Assembly: GCF_014851585.1 (NCBI RefSeq)
Contig: NZ_JACVAB010000004.1
Location: 372,001-436,000 of the forward strand
Source of the DNA: Agrobacterium sp. AGB01
Lineage (GTDB): Bacteria; Pseudomonadota; Alphaproteobacteria; Rhizobiales; Rhizobiaceae
Direction: 5' to 3'
Length of the DNA: 64,000 nt
Shown: piece by piece, positions 33,521 to 43,288 of the stretch
Position numbering within the stretch: the first letter of the stretch is position 1
Layout: the number at the start of each line of letters is the position of its first letter
Notes under the pieces: model-generated
The model's database searches: none
What the model was told of the DNA's origin: nothing
The model's input: the letters and a program-made list of their open reading frames with translations, nothing else
Made by a program: the position numbers and the translations under genes

Positions 33521-34426
33521 ATGGTTTCCCCGCGCGCGAACTGGAAAGGCTTCATCAAATTCGGCGAAGTGTCTTGTCCAGTAGCACTCTATACCGCCGC
33601 GTCGTCGGCAGACCGCATCAGCTTTAATGTGCTCAACCGGAAAACCGGAAACCGGGTACGTCGCGAATTTGTCGATGGTGAAACCGGGGATATTGTTGAG
33701 CGTGACGATCAGGTCAAAGGTTATGAAATTGATGACGGGCGTTATGTCGTCCTTGAGCCGGAGGAAGTGGCAGCAGCCATTCCCGATAGCGACAAAACGC
33801 TGACGATAGAGGCGTTCATACCTTGCTCGCAGATCGACAATGTATATTTCGACAAACCATATTACCTGGCACCCGAGAAAATGGGAGCTGAAGCGTTCGC
33901 ATTGTTGCGTGAAGGCATGGAAAAAGAAAACGTCGCAGCCATCGCCCGCACCGTGCTGTTCCGTCGCCTGCGGACTGTCCTCATTCGTCCTCACCATGAC
34001 GGTTTGATCGCCTCAACGCTCAATTTCGATTACGAAGTTCGCTCCCCGGAAGAGGCTTTTGAAGAATTGCCCGATCTGAAGATCGAAGGCGAGATGCTGG
34101 AGCTTGCCGAACACATCATCGGCACCAAGACAGGCAAATTTGACGTCAGCAAATTCGATGATCGTTACGAGGCGGCAGTAACCGAACTGGTTAAGGCCAA
34201 GATTGAAGGTCGGTCGCTACCAAAACGCAAAGCACCGGTCGCGTCAAAGCCAGGCGATCTGCTTAAGGCACTCCGTGAAAGTGCAGGTATGGGCGAAAGC
34301 AAAGTCACAAACAAACGGTCTGCGGCCAACGCCAACAGAGGAAAAAAAGCCGACACCGGAGAGAAAGCAGACAAGACTGCCTCGAAGCCCAAACGCACCG
34401 CCAGCAAAACACGGCGAGCAAGCTAA
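33521..34426 (+). CDS. ku: Ku protein, non-homologous end joining
   Basis: A 301-residue bacterial Ku. The core (residues 1-~190) forms the ring that slides on DNA ends: IKFGEVSCPVALYTAASSADRISFNVLN near the start and DKPYYLAPEKMGAEAFALLREGM in the middle. The C-terminal tail (residues ~235-301) is Lys/Arg-rich and low-complexity (KKADTGEKADKTASKPKR), as in Ku proteins that recruit LigD and bind DNA through the tail. It is followed after 12 bp by a second ku and faces ligD. Confidence 0.94.
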   Translation: MVSPRANWKGFIKFGEVSCPVALYTAASSADRISFNVLNRKTGNRVRREFVDGETGDIVERDDQVKGYEIDDGRYVVLEPEEVAAAIPDSDKTLTIEAFIPCSQIDNVYFDKPYYLAPEKMGAEAFALLREGMEKENVAAIARTVLFRRLRTVLIRPHHDGLIASTLNFDYEVRSPEEAFEELPDLKIEGEMLELAEHIIGTKTGKFDVSKFDDRYEAAVTELVKAKIEGRSLPKRKAPVASKPGDLLKALRESAGMGESKVTNKRSAANANRGKKADTGEKADKTASKPKRTASKTRRAS

Positions 34427-34438
34427 ACGGAGATTGCT

Positions 34439-35239
34439 ATGGCCATTCGCCCTTATTGGAAAGGTTATCTCAAGCTGTCACTGGTGACGTGTTCCGTGCA
34501 GATGGTGCCAGCGACATCTGAAAGCGACAAAGTCCGTTTTCACACTCTCAATCGACCCACCGGCAACCGCGTTGTCAGCCATTATGTTGATTCTGTAACC
34601 GGCAAAGCGGTGAAAGAGGAGGATGAGGTAAAAGGTTATCCCCGTGGTGAAGACGACTACGTCATGCTGGAGGATGACGAGTTGGAAAATGTCGCCCTAG
34701 ACAGTACCCGGACGATAGACGTTTCTATGTTTACGCCACGAGACAGTATCGACTGGATTTGGCTGGACACGCCCTATTATCTGTCGCCAAACGAACCGGT
34801 TGGTCAGGAAGCTTTTTCAGTTATTCGTGATGCGATGGAAGCGCGAAAAATGGTCGGCGTGTCACAGCTGGTCATCTCCCGGCGCGAACGTGCTGTCATG
34901 CTGGAACCCCGAGGTAAAGGCATTGTGTTGTGGACCTTGCGCTATGGTGACGAGGTGCGCGATGAAAAAAGCTACTTTGATGGCATCGATAATGAAAAAC
35001 CGGAGCCCGACACCCTGTCTCTCGTTCGGAAACTGATCAAAAAACAGACCCGTGACTGGGATGCAAAAATGATCATTGACCCCGTGCAGGATCGGTTGCT
35101 CGACATTATCGAAAGCCGCAAAAAAGCACTGAAAAAGACCTCAAAAACCAAAACAAAAAAACCAGCAGTGGAACCGCCCGACAACGTCATCAACATCATG
35201 GATGCACTGCGTAAATCGCTGGCAGGAGAAAAACGGTGA
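34439..35239 (+). CDS. ku: Second Ku protein, non-homologous end joining
   Basis: A 266-residue Ku paralogue with the same core (LSLVTCSVQMVPATSESDKVRFHTLN; WLDTPYYLSPNEPVGQEAFSVIRDAM). The tail (residues ~215-266) is shorter than in the first copy: KKALKKTSKTKTKKP and then VINIMDALRKSLAG. The first copy has the related DLLKALRESAGMG segment, so this short helix may be a shared LigD-contact element. Two diverged Ku copies suggest a heterodimer, as proposed in rhizobia. It shares an operon with the first ku. Confidence 0.94.
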   Translation: MAIRPYWKGYLKLSLVTCSVQMVPATSESDKVRFHTLNRPTGNRVVSHYVDSVTGKAVKEEDEVKGYPRGEDDYVMLEDDELENVALDSTRTIDVSMFTPRDSIDWIWLDTPYYLSPNEPVGQEAFSVIRDAMEARKMVGVSQLVISRRERAVMLEPRGKGIVLWTLRYGDEVRDEKSYFDGIDNEKPEPDTLSLVRKLIKKQTRDWDAKMIIDPVQDRLLDIIESRKKALKKTSKTKTKKPAVEPPDNVINIMDALRKSLAGEKR

Positions 35240-35268
35240 CGAAAATAATGTACCGACCGATCCACATC

Positions 35269-37938
35269 TCACTCCGGAGATATGGCCTTGATCTTCGCCA
35301 GACGTTTTATGGCCTGTGCAAGTGAACGTTCGCTGTCACAATAATCCTGCCAGGCAGAGGTCTTCTGCAACAGGTCGGGCACTGTGCGGATGGTGAAACG
35401 TTTGGGATCCAGATCGGATTTTACCTGAGCCCATGTCAGAGGCATGGAAACCGTCGCTCCCGGCCTAGCGCGTGGAGATAGCGGTGCCACTGCTGTCGCC
35501 ATGCGGTCATTGCGCAGGTAATCCAGAAAAATGCGGCCATCCCGTTGTTTTTTGGCCATCTTGGTCAGATATAGCTCCGGGCTATCGCTGGCCATTTGTT
35601 CGCAAAGATTACGGGCAAAGGCCTTGGCATCGTCCCAGTCCGGCCCAGAGCTTTTGGGCGCAGCAAGCGGCGTCACGACATGCAGGCCCTTGCCTCCGGT
35701 CGTCTTGCAAAAACCGATCAGCCCCACCTCCTCCATCCGATCGCGAATTTCTCTCGCCGCAGCAACGATTGCGGAAAATTCTACCCCCGGCCCAGGATCA
35801 AGGTCGAACACCAGTCGGCCGGGTACTTCGATACGACCAGGATCACAGTTCCACGGATGCAGTTCCGTGCCACCGATTTGCGCAATCGCAATCAGTCCCT
35901 CAACGCGGTCAATTTGCAGATAAGGCTGCTTGTCACCACTGATCGTGACAAGTTCCAGCAGATTGGATGTGCCGCGCATGGCATGGCGCTGGAAAAACTG
36001 CTCGTCACCAATACCATCAGGTGTCCGCAATATCGAACATGGGCGTCCCTTGAGATGGCCAATCATCCACGGACCGACAGACTGGTAATACTGCGCAAGC
36101 GCCAGTTTGTTTACCGGTTCGCCATCTCCCGCATCCAGCCACAGCGGTTTGTCTGGATGTGAGATCATCACACCCATGACCTCCGCCTTTTTACCTTTGA
36201 CCACCCGGGCTGATTTGCCCTTTTGTGGTTCAGGCACATCGGATTTTTCCGGATTTGCAGGCATCTCGACCTCTACATCTGCCGCGGGTTTGTCTTCCCG
36301 CAGTCCCTTGAAGGCAGCCTGCCGCACCTGCCCGTCGGCAGTCCATCCGGCAAACTCGATTTCCGCGACAAGTTCTGGCTTTAGCCAAACGATATCAGCG
36401 CTTTGTTTCGGTGCGCCAACACCGGTAAAGGGCGACTTTGACGTCTCCATTTCCCGCAATTTCGGCAAAATTTCTTGCACAACCTTGGCGCTGTAACCCG
36501 TGCCCACCCGGCCGACATAAACAAAATGATCGCCACGATTGACACCGACCAGCAGGGAGCGGAATTTCCCATTGGTCTTGGCATAGGCGCCAATCACAAC
36601 TTCATGGCCAGCACGGCATTTGGATTTCGCCCAACTGTTAGTCCGCCCGGAACGATAGGGAGCGTCGCTTTTTTTCGACACGATACCTTCAAGCGAAAGA
36701 CGGCAGGCGGATCGCAGAACCGCATCGCCACCGGTTTCAAAATGCTCGACATAACGCAAGCGTGTGTCAGCATCGGCCTCATCAAGCAGAGTTTCCAACC
36801 GTTGTTTACGCTCGGTAAGTGGCAGGTTGCGAATGTCCTCCTTGCCGTCAAACAACAGATCAAACGCAAAGTAGACAAGAGCACCGGTCTGCTCGTCCGA
36901 TAGTGCCGCCTGCAGCGCCGCGAAATCCGGTGCGCCGTGATCATCAAGGGCGCAGATTTCCCCATCGATGATACCGTCTGCAAGACCGGATGCGGCCTTG
37001 GCAATGGCACTAAACTTCTCTGTCCAGTTGAGACCCTTGCGGGTCTTCAAGATTACCTCACCATCTTCAATGCGCATTTGAATGCGGTAACCGTCGAACT
37101 TGATCTCGTGCAACCAGCCTTTGCCCGCCGGCGGCCGCGTCAGTGTCTGGCACAGTTGTGGCGGCACAAAAGCCGGGATTTTTGAATTCTGACGGCTCGA
37201 CTCTTGATGGCCCGTTTTCTGAGAGCCAGCCTTTCGACCAACAGATGCTGACTTTCGTTTGTCTGCGGCAAGGCCGTTACTGCTGTCCCAGACAGCATCG
37301 GCTTCGATATCGCCACTCTTCATCATGAATGGTTTGGGTTTCCTGCCCTTGCCGGATGCGATTGTTTCCATGGAACGGCCGGAGGCGACCGAGGTCATGT
37401 TATTGTCGAGAACGGCGGCGCCGTCCTCCTCAACCGAAAAGTCATCATTGTGCTTGATAAGCAGCCAATTGGTGCGTTTGCCGCCGTTGCGATCATGACG
37501 CATGCGAACCAACACAAAACTGCCATGCAGACGGTCACCCTCCAGCGTGAATTTAAGGTCGCCCTTTTTCAAAGCCTCTTCGGCTGTCATATCGCCTTCC
37601 GGCTCCCAGTAGCCTCGATCCCACAACATGACAGTGCCGCCACCATATTGTTTTTTGGGAATGGTGCCCTCGAAGTCACCATAATCAAGGGGATGGTCCT
37701 CCACCTCGACCGCCAGACGCTTGTCATGCGGATCAAGCGAGGGACCTCTAGTGACCGCCCAGGATTTGAAAACCCCATCCAATTCCAGTCGCAGATCATA
37801 ATGCAGCCGGGTCGCATCATGTTTCTGGATAACAAAACGCAGGCGATTGGACTTACCCAGCTGGCCTGACCCGCTCGGTTCCTTCGTTACCTTAAAATCG
37901 CGCTTCTGCTTATAGATAGAAAGCTTATCTCTGGTCAT
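35269..37938 (-). CDS. ligD: Multifunctional DNA ligase LigD
   Basis: An 889-residue enzyme with three domains. The N-terminal 3'-phosphoesterase (residues 30-165) has [18 protein letters not shown] with His40 and the [20 protein letters not shown] segment. The ATP-dependent ligase (about 255-560) has the adenylated Lys280 in [10 protein letters not shown]. The C-terminal primase-polymerase (about 590-880) has [14 protein letters not shown] with the catalytic DxD. It trims, fills and seals double-strand breaks with Ku. It is convergent with the ku pair, 29 bp apart, and has its own EcfG-like promoter. Confidence 0.95.
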   Translation of the reverse strand: MTRDKLSIYKQKRDFKVTKEPSGSGQLGKSNRLRFVIQKHDATRLHYDLRLELDGVFKSWAVTRGPSLDPHDKRLAVEVEDHPLDYGDFEGTIPKKQYGGGTVMLWDRGYWEPEGDMTAEEALKKGDLKFTLEGDRLHGSFVLVRMRHDRNGGKRTNWLLIKHNDDFSVEEDGAAVLDNNMTSVASGRSMETIASGKGRKPKPFMMKSGDIEADAVWDSSNGLAADKRKSASVGRKAGSQKTGHQESSRQNSKIPAFVPPQLCQTLTRPPAGKGWLHEIKFDGYRIQMRIEDGEVILKTRKGLNWTEKFSAIAKAASGLADGIIDGEICALDDHGAPDFAALQAALSDEQTGALVYFAFDLLFDGKEDIRNLPLTERKQRLETLLDEADADTRLRYVEHFETGGDAVLRSACRLSLEGIVSKKSDAPYRSGRTNSWAKSKCRAGHEVVIGAYAKTNGKFRSLLVGVNRGDHFVYVGRVGTGYSAKVVQEILPKLREMETSKSPFTGVGAPKQSADIVWLKPELVAEIEFAGWTADGQVRQAAFKGLREDKPAADVEVEMPANPEKSDVPEPQKGKSARVVKGKKAEVMGVMISHPDKPLWLDAGDGEPVNKLALAQYYQSVGPWMIGHLKGRPCSILRTPDGIGDEQFFQRHAMRGTSNLLELVTISGDKQPYLQIDRVEGLIAIAQIGGTELHPWNCDPGRIEVPGRLVFDLDPGPGVEFSAIVAAAREIRDRMEEVGLIGFCKTTGGKGLHVVTPLAAPKSSGPDWDDAKAFARNLCEQMASDSPELYLTKMAKKQRDGRIFLDYLRNDRMATAVAPLSPRARPGATVSMPLTWAQVKSDLDPKRFTIRTVPDLLQKTSAWQDYCDSERSLAQAIKRLAKIKAISPE

Positions 37939-37988
37939 GGACGCACCCGCAACAATCCGCCCGAAGACATGCTTCAGACCGTGGGATC

Positions 37989-38014
37989 AACTGCTTTCAC
38001 CGGGCGTTTGTTCC
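37989..38014 (-). promoter_or_regulatory. EcfG-like promoter of ligD
   Basis: On the minus strand GGAAC (38014-38010), 18 nt, then GTT (37991-37989), 51 bp before the ligD ATG. The base before GTT is A rather than C. Confidence 0.5.
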
Positions 38015-38103
38015 TGCGGCGAGACTGCTGTGTAAAAAACTCCGCTTCCGTTTCTCATTCCGCAACAGTTACGACTGGGTTCAGGTAAAGCAGGAGAAAA
38101 TCC

Positions 38104-38313
38104 ATGAAGATCAGCGCACGCAATACCATGAAGGGCAAAATCGTCGAAGTAACCAAGGGCGCGACGACCGCACATGTGCGCATTGATATCGGCAATGGCG
38201 TTGTTACGACATCATCCATCACAAATGTCGCTGTCGACGAATAGGGTCTGATGGTTGGCGGCGAAGCCTATGCCGTTGTAAAGGCATCAGACGTCATGGT
38301 CGCGGTAGATTGA
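38104..38313 (+). pseudogene. Mop-type molybdopterin/molybdate-binding protein interrupted by TAG
   Basis: A 70-codon frame begins at an ATG behind AGGAG (7 nt) and reads MKISARNTMKGKIVEVTKG, the Mop/TOBE signature. Codon 47 (38242-38244) is TAG. Past it the same frame continues with GLMVGGEAYAVVKASDVMV, the usual second half of the domain, to a TGA at 38311. Mop proteins of 68-70 residues bind molybdate in hexamers; the Leu normally at this position would need only one base change. The gene thus looks recently inactivated or sequence-error-broken; a 46-residue product would lack half the site. Confidence 0.8.
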
Positions 38314-38329
38314 AGCCAAAGCTGAAAGA

Positions 38330-38821
38330 TCAGAAATCACTTGCCGCGACATAGAGTGCGGCAACTGTCTCAAAGCCTGCCTGATCCTCCAGGTCGAAGC
38401 GACCCGGCAGCGGACTATCAAGGTCAAGCACACCGAGAATGCGCCCATCCTTGACCAGCGGCACCACCAGTTCCGAACGCGAATTCGCATCGCACGCAAT
38501 ATGACCTGGAAAAGCATGGACGTCAGGCACAAGCTGTGTCTTGGCGTCGGCAACTGCGGTGCCGCAAACACCCTTGCCAACCGGAATACGCACGCAGGCA
38601 ACCTTGCCCTGAAAGGGACCGAGAACCAGTTCGTCCTGCTGTTTCAGGAAATAGAACCCAGCCCAGTTCAGATCCGGTACGAGACCAAAAACTAGAGCTG
38701 AAACATTGGCTGCGTTGGCGATGAAATCGCGCTCGCCATGCAGAAGCCCTTCCAACTGACTGTTCAGATCCCGGTAGAACGACGCCTTGTCGGCGTTCTC
38801 AATCGTCTTGGTCGTAAACAT
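38330..38821 (-). CDS. GAF domain free methionine-R-sulfoxide reductase
   Basis: A 163-residue single GAF-domain protein from MFTTKTIENADK. The three Cys of fRMsr enzymes are present: CVRIPVGKGVCGTA (two) and GHIACDANSRSELVVP (the catalytic third). NWAGFYFL is also typical. These cytosolic enzymes reduce free Met-R-sulfoxide with thioredoxin and so repair oxidative damage. A start 13 codons earlier (38860) is possible. Its neighbour, Mop, is convergent. Confidence 0.9.
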   Translation of the reverse strand: MFTTKTIENADKASFYRDLNSQLEGLLHGERDFIANAANVSALVFGLVPDLNWAGFYFLKQQDELVLGPFQGKVACVRIPVGKGVCGTAVADAKTQLVPDVHAFPGHIACDANSRSELVVPLVKDGRILGVLDLDSPLPGRFDLEDQAGFETVAALYVAASDF

Positions 38822-39019
38822 CACATTTGTCCTGTCGGTAGTTTTCAAGCCTTCTGGCAATGGATGACATCACCAGTTTCGACGTCGCCTCTTTGCGCCG
38901 GCCCAATCGCCTTGAACAATGGTCTATCCGGTTTCAAATTGATAAATGGTGTTTCGTCAAGGCAAACGCTAGCTCTTCAGAATTGATCATGCCGATTGTG
39001 TCCTGATTGAACCTTACCC

Positions 39020-39059
39020 TCCCAAAAATAGAAACACCGGCATACAAGACCGGTGTTTC
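39020..39059 (-). terminator. Rho-independent terminator of the rhamnoside operon
   Basis: GAAACACCGG (39031-39040) pairs with CCGGTGTTTC (39050-39059), 10 bp with a 9-nt loop. On the minus strand TATTTTTGG follows. It is 36 bp past the stop of the last gene (ATPase). Confidence 0.85.
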
Positions 39060-39094
39060 CTGATCTGGAGAACGCTACGCGAACTGCGATTCAC

Positions 39095-40183
39095 CTAACC
39101 GACATCTGCCAGCAGCGACTTGCCAGCGCTATCAAAAACCACGGCCTTGGTCGGGTTAGCACTCAGCGCCAGGCTCTCCCCGCGATTGAGAGGCTGGTCG
39201 CCGTCCAGCACCGCTAGCCAGAGTGCACCAGACGGCAATTCCAGGCTGACGATCGTCTCATTGCCAAGCCGCTCAACCAGACCGATCCGGCCAACAATGG
39301 AACCGTCGGAGGCTGGAGCAAGGTCATGTGGACGAATGCCGAGCGTCAGCTGATCACCGGGCTTGACTGAGCGTGCGTCAGCTTCAACCGTCAGCTTGAC
39401 GACGTCCTGTCCGCTGACCGTAACCCGGCTGCCCTCTACTTTGTCGACATGAACCGGCACGAAGTTCATCTTCGGTGAGCCAATGAAGCCGGCAACAAAG
39501 AGATTGGCGGGCCGCTGATAAAGTTCCATCGGCGATCCAACCTGCTGCACGACACCCGCGTCCAGCACGACGATCTTGTCAGCCAGTGTCATCGCCTCGA
39601 CCTGATCGTGCGTGACATAGATCATGGTCGCGCCAAGCTCCTTGTGGAGCTTGGAAATTTCCATCCGCATATCGACACGCAGTGCCGCATCGAGGTTGGA
39701 AAGCGGCTCGTCGAACAGAAACACCTCCGGCTGGCGCACGATTGCACGACCAATCGCAACACGCTGGCGCTGGCCGCCTGACAGCTGGCCCGGTTTGCGA
39801 TCCAGCAGGTGTTCCATCTTCAGGATGCGTGCAGCTTCACGGATTTTGCGGTCGCGCTCATCCTTGGGAGTTCTGGCCAGCTTGAGGCCGAAACCGACAT
39901 TGTCATAGACACTCATATGCGGATAGAGCGCGTAGGACTGAAACACCATGGCAATTCCGCGGTCACGCGGTTCGACATCATTACATAGCTTGTCGCCGAT
40001 ATGCAGTTCGCCCGAGCTGATGTCTTCAAGACCGGCAATCATGCGCAACAGGGTGGATTTTCCGCAGCCGGACGGGCCAACGAAAACGACAAACTCACCA
40101 TGCTTGATGGACAAGTCCACACCCTTGATGACGGGCAGTTCGCCGTAACGCTTGTGGATGGATTTGAGAGAAAGACCAGCCAT
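39095..40183 (-). CDS. Carbohydrate ABC transporter ATPase (UgpC/MalK type)
   Basis: A 362-residue ATPase: Walker [10 protein letters not shown] (about 37-45), signature [15 protein letters not shown] and Walker [19 protein letters not shown]-terminal TOBE domain follows (residues 235-360). It starts 4 bp past the permease stop and closes the rhamnoside operon. Confidence 0.93.
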   Translation of the reverse strand: MAGLSLKSIHKRYGELPVIKGVDLSIKHGEFVVFVGPSGCGKSTLLRMIAGLEDISSGELHIGDKLCNDVEPRDRGIAMVFQSYALYPHMSVYDNVGFGLKLARTPKDERDRKIREAARILKMEHLLDRKPGQLSGGQRQRVAIGRAIVRQPEVFLFDEPLSNLDAALRVDMRMEISKLHKELGATMIYVTHDQVEAMTLADKIVVLDAGVVQQVGSPMELYQRPANLFVAGFIGSPKMNFVPVHVDKVEGSRVTVSGQDVVKLTVEADARSVKPGDQLTLGIRPHDLAPASDGSIVGRIGLVERLGNETIVSLELPSGALWLAVLDGDQPLNRGESLALSANPTKAVVFDSAGKSLLADVG

Positions 40184-40187
40184 GAAA

Positions 40188-41015
40188 TTATCCTTTGACT
40201 GCGCCGGCGGTCATGCCTGCCACAATCTGACGGTTGAAAAACAGGAAGACGACCAAAGGCGGAATGGTAATCAGCGCGATGTTGGTGAAGAGGAGATTGT
40301 AGGACGTGTTGAACTGGCTCTGGAAATTGTAGAGCGTCAGCTGAACCGTCGCATTGGCGTTGCCCGGCAGGTAATAAAGCGGGTTGGTGAAGTCATTGAA
40401 GATACCAACCGACTGCACCACGATATTGGTCACCGTCACTGGCCATAACAGCGGCAGGATCACTCGGAAAAACACATCCAGCGGCCGCGCACCGTCAATG
40501 ATCGCTGCCTCATCCAGATCGCGCGGAATGGTCGCAATGAAGGCGCGGTAGAGGATGATGGTGAAAGGCAGGTTATAGGCGACCTCAATCAGCACCATGC
40601 CATGCAGCGTACCGAATAGTTTCAAACCCTGCAGCAGCCAGATGGTTGGTACCACCGCAGGTGGGATCATCAATCCGGCAAGGATCAGGAACTCCACCAA
40701 CGGGTTCCAGCGGGTTTTGCGACGCGCCAGGACGAAACCGACCATAGCGCCGAACACGACAAGCAGCGTCACGCTGGTAACGGTAAGGATGGTGGAGTTG
40801 ATGAATGCGGTCACCAGCATCCAGTTTCGTGTGGTGATCACCGTGACCAGATTGTCCCAGAGGTGAAACCCTGATGGCCAGGAGAAATCCAGCATATTGG
40901 CCTGTCGCCTGTCCTTGAATGCCATCAGCACAATAAACGCAAATGGGATGACAAAAACGACGAAGGAGATGAGAAGAGCAGCAATGCCGCCAATGGTGGA
41001 AGCGCGGGATTTCAC
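40188..41015 (-). CDS. Carbohydrate ABC transporter permease (MalG type)
   Basis: A 275-residue inner-membrane permease with six hydrophobic segments. The EAA loop reads [23 protein letters not shown]. It starts with GTG overlapping the preceding permease stop by 4 bp. With the MalF-type partner it forms the channel for an oligosaccharide or rhamnoside. Confidence 0.92.
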   Translation of the reverse strand: MKSRASTIGGIAALLISFVVFVIPFAFIVLMAFKDRRQANMLDFSWPSGFHLWDNLVTVITTRNWMLVTAFINSTILTVTSVTLLVVFGAMVGFVLARRKTRWNPLVEFLILAGLMIPPAVVPTIWLLQGLKLFGTLHGMVLIEVAYNLPFTIILYRAFIATIPRDLDEAAIIDGARPLDVFFRVILPLLWPVTVTNIVVQSVGIFNDFTNPLYYLPGNANATVQLTLYNFQSQFNTSYNLLFTNIALITIPPLVVFLFFNRQIVAGMTAGAVKG

Positions 41016-41899
41016 TGGTGTCCCTCCCTGCGATTGAGGAAGATTGTGATCGGAACAACAAGGATGGCAATCAGGATAAACAGCACCACATTGCCCGCCG
41101 TCGACAGCCCGAAAAAGCCTGACTGGTATTGTTTATAGATCACCGAGGCGATGGTATCGGAAGCAAAGCCCGGTCCGCCCTTTGTCATTGCCCAAATCAG
41201 ATCGAACGTTCGAAGTCCGCCGATGAAGGACAGCGTGATGACGGTTGCCGTCGCGGGACGACTAAGCGGCAGGGTGATGTAGAAAAAGTTCTGCAGCTTG
41301 GTGCCGCCATCGATGCGCGCCGCCTCGTAGTAGTCTTTTGGAATGGCGACGATACCGGCAATATAGATCACAGTTGCAAGACCCACGCCCTTCCAGACAT
41401 CAACAAGCGCAACTGAGAACAATGCCAGCTTGGGGTCTGTCAGCCAGCCAGGACCTTTTATTCCCAACAGCGCCAGACCTTCATTGATTGCCCCCTGCGT
41501 GGGGTGCATCAGAACAGTGAAGGTAATGCCGACACCGATGGTTGACACCAGCACGGGGAAAAACACCAGGGACCGCAACAGTCCACGCGCCATGATCTGG
41601 CTGGTCAGCATCACCGCCAGCAACATTCCGATGACAACCTTGAGACCTGAGGTGATCACCGCATAGATGATGGTGTTGACGAGGCCTTGAATGAGAAAGG
41701 GTTCACGGAAGAACTGAATGAAGTTTTCAAAACCGATAAAGCTCGAACTGAACAGGCTCCAGCGTGTCAGACTGAAGTAGAAAGATGCAAATGTCGGCAG
41801 AAGAAACAGCACGCCGTAGATGACCGCCGCCGGCAGGTAAAACCAGCCGGGATAGGACGACCGACGTGTGGTCAGGGTTGAAACAGCAGATGCGACCAT
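41012..41899 (-). CDS. Carbohydrate ABC transporter permease (MalF type)
   Basis: A 295-residue permease from MVASAVSTLTTRR, with six hydrophobic segments and the EAA loop DYYEAARIDGGTKLQNFFYITLPL. GGAG lies 6 nt before this ATG, while the longer frame begins with GTG at 41950 in the gap and is less likely. It is translated with the MalG-type permease. Confidence 0.9.
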   Translation of the reverse strand: MVASAVSTLTTRRSSYPGWFYLPAAVIYGVLFLLPTFASFYFSLTRWSLFSSSFIGFENFIQFFREPFLIQGLVNTIIYAVITSGLKVVIGMLLAVMLTSQIMARGLLRSLVFFPVLVSTIGVGITFTVLMHPTQGAINEGLALLGIKGPGWLTDPKLALFSVALVDVWKGVGLATVIYIAGIVAIPKDYYEAARIDGGTKLQNFFYITLPLSRPATATVITLSFIGGLRTFDLIWAMTKGGPGFASDTIASVIYKQYQSGFFGLSTAGNVVLFILIAILVVPITIFLNRREGHQ

Positions 41900-41964
41900 G
41901 AGGGCTCCAGAGACAAAGGCGGTGGCCTCGGGCAAACCTGCCGAAGCCACCGGATTATCGGCAT

Positions 41965-43248
41965 TTATCTGCCGGACAGACCAAGCTGCTGCGCTTGCTT
42001 GCGGACATCTTCATCATAAAGTGCTGCAGCATCGGCAGGCTGGCGAATACCGGTGCCAACTTCCACCGTCAGCTGCTCGAGGATCGGCCCCTTGATCGGC
42101 GAGAGAAACTCCAGCGCCGGGGCATTTTTGCCGTTTTCGAAATAGGGCAGAAGGTCGGTCACCGACTGCACGACATTGTCAGGCAGCGTGCATCCCTTGA
42201 TCAGATAAGGGCCGTTGATCGCCACGGCCTTGCTTTGCGCTGCACATCCTTCCGGACTTGCAACGAAGGCGAGGAACTGCTTGGCAACATCGATATTGGC
42301 CGATGTCTTGGAAATGTAGAAACCAGCCGGCATCCACACGGTTAGGCCGGTATCTTCCGCCTTGGCGGCGGGCAATGCGAAAAAGCCAACATCATTGATC
42401 TGGTCAGGATAACCATCAGAAAGTGCCGGGATGGCAAAGGTGATCATGGGGTAGTGGGCGCCCTCGCCCTCGGCGATCATACGCAGACCGTCTTCGTAGC
42501 GCGCAGCGCCAAAATCTTCGTTGAAGAATCCGCCGTCGGAGACTTCCTTGAGATATTCGAAACCGCGCACGGCAGCAGGGGTGGAGGCAAATTTCGCCGT
42601 CCCTGCCGTATAGTGTTCGGCAAAGTCCGGCACCTGCTTCTGCACATTGTAAAAGTCAGCCAATAGCAACACCTGGCTTGTCCAGGGTTCACCATAGGTC
42701 TGGATAACGGCGGGGATACCCGCTTCCTTGATCTTCTGGTTGTTGCTCATGAATTCTGCCCAGCTCGTCGGAACCGACAGGCCAAGTTTTTCGTAGATCT
42801 TGCGGTTGTAGAATATGCCACCGGCTTCAGCGGGACGGGTTGGCACGCCGTAAACACCACTGCCTGCCGTCACCACCTGTTTGAAGCTGTCAGCGACATT
42901 ATCCATGAACGGTTCGGCACTGAGATCGACAAGTGTCTGCTCCGGTGCCAATGCCTGCAGCAGCGAACCGGTATTGTACCAGAAAATGTCGGTCATCTGG
43001 CCGGTTGCCAGCCGGGTCTTTACGATGTTGTCGCCTTCCCCGCCACCGGGGCGCGCTTCGATGTCTATCGCGACATCAGGATTTTTCTCCTGAAAGGCCG
43101 TTGCCAAAGCTTCGGAAATGGCAATCGTATGCGAGGCATTATCCACCAGAATGGTCAGGTTGGTTTTTGCCAAGGCTGCGCTGGAAAGCGCAGTCAGGGT
43201 GAAAAGGCCAGCTGCAAAAGCCGCCAGGGCAGTTTTGCGTTTTGTCAT
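41965..43248 (-). CDS. Carbohydrate ABC transporter substrate-binding protein, copy 1
   Basis: A 427-residue periplasmic protein (signal peptide residues 1-27, cleavage near ALA). It belongs to the SBP family 1 (MalE/UgpB-like) group; GGGEGDNIVKTRLATGQMTDIF is typical. It is strongly alike to the next upstream gene along its length, including the C-terminal end (VRKQAQQLGLSGR against ARKQAQQLGLPGW), so the two are a tandem duplicate. It lies between copy 2 and the permeases. Confidence 0.92.
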   Translation of the reverse strand: MTKRKTALAAFAAGLFTLTALSSAALAKTNLTILVDNASHTIAISEALATAFQEKNPDVAIDIEARPGGGEGDNIVKTRLATGQMTDIFWYNTGSLLQALAPEQTLVDLSAEPFMDNVADSFKQVVTAGSGVYGVPTRPAEAGGIFYNRKIYEKLGLSVPTSWAEFMSNNQKIKEAGIPAVIQTYGEPWTSQVLLLADFYNVQKQVPDFAEHYTAGTAKFASTPAAVRGFEYLKEVSDGGFFNEDFGAARYEDGLRMIAEGEGAHYPMITFAIPALSDGYPDQINDVGFFALPAAKAEDTGLTVWMPAGFYISKTSANIDVAKQFLAFVASPEGCAAQSKAVAINGPYLIKGCTLPDNVVQSVTDLLPYFENGKNAPALEFLSPIKGPILEQLTVEVGTGIRQPADAAALYDEDVRKQAQQLGLSGR

Positions 43249-43288
43249 GTCCTGCTTTCCATGTTGGACTGTATTTTATGGTATCGGC

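Noticed and set aside
38104-38313. Pyrrolysine or other recoding at the amber codon
   Set aside because: No pyl genes or suppressor tRNA seen; a point mutation explains the Leu position better.
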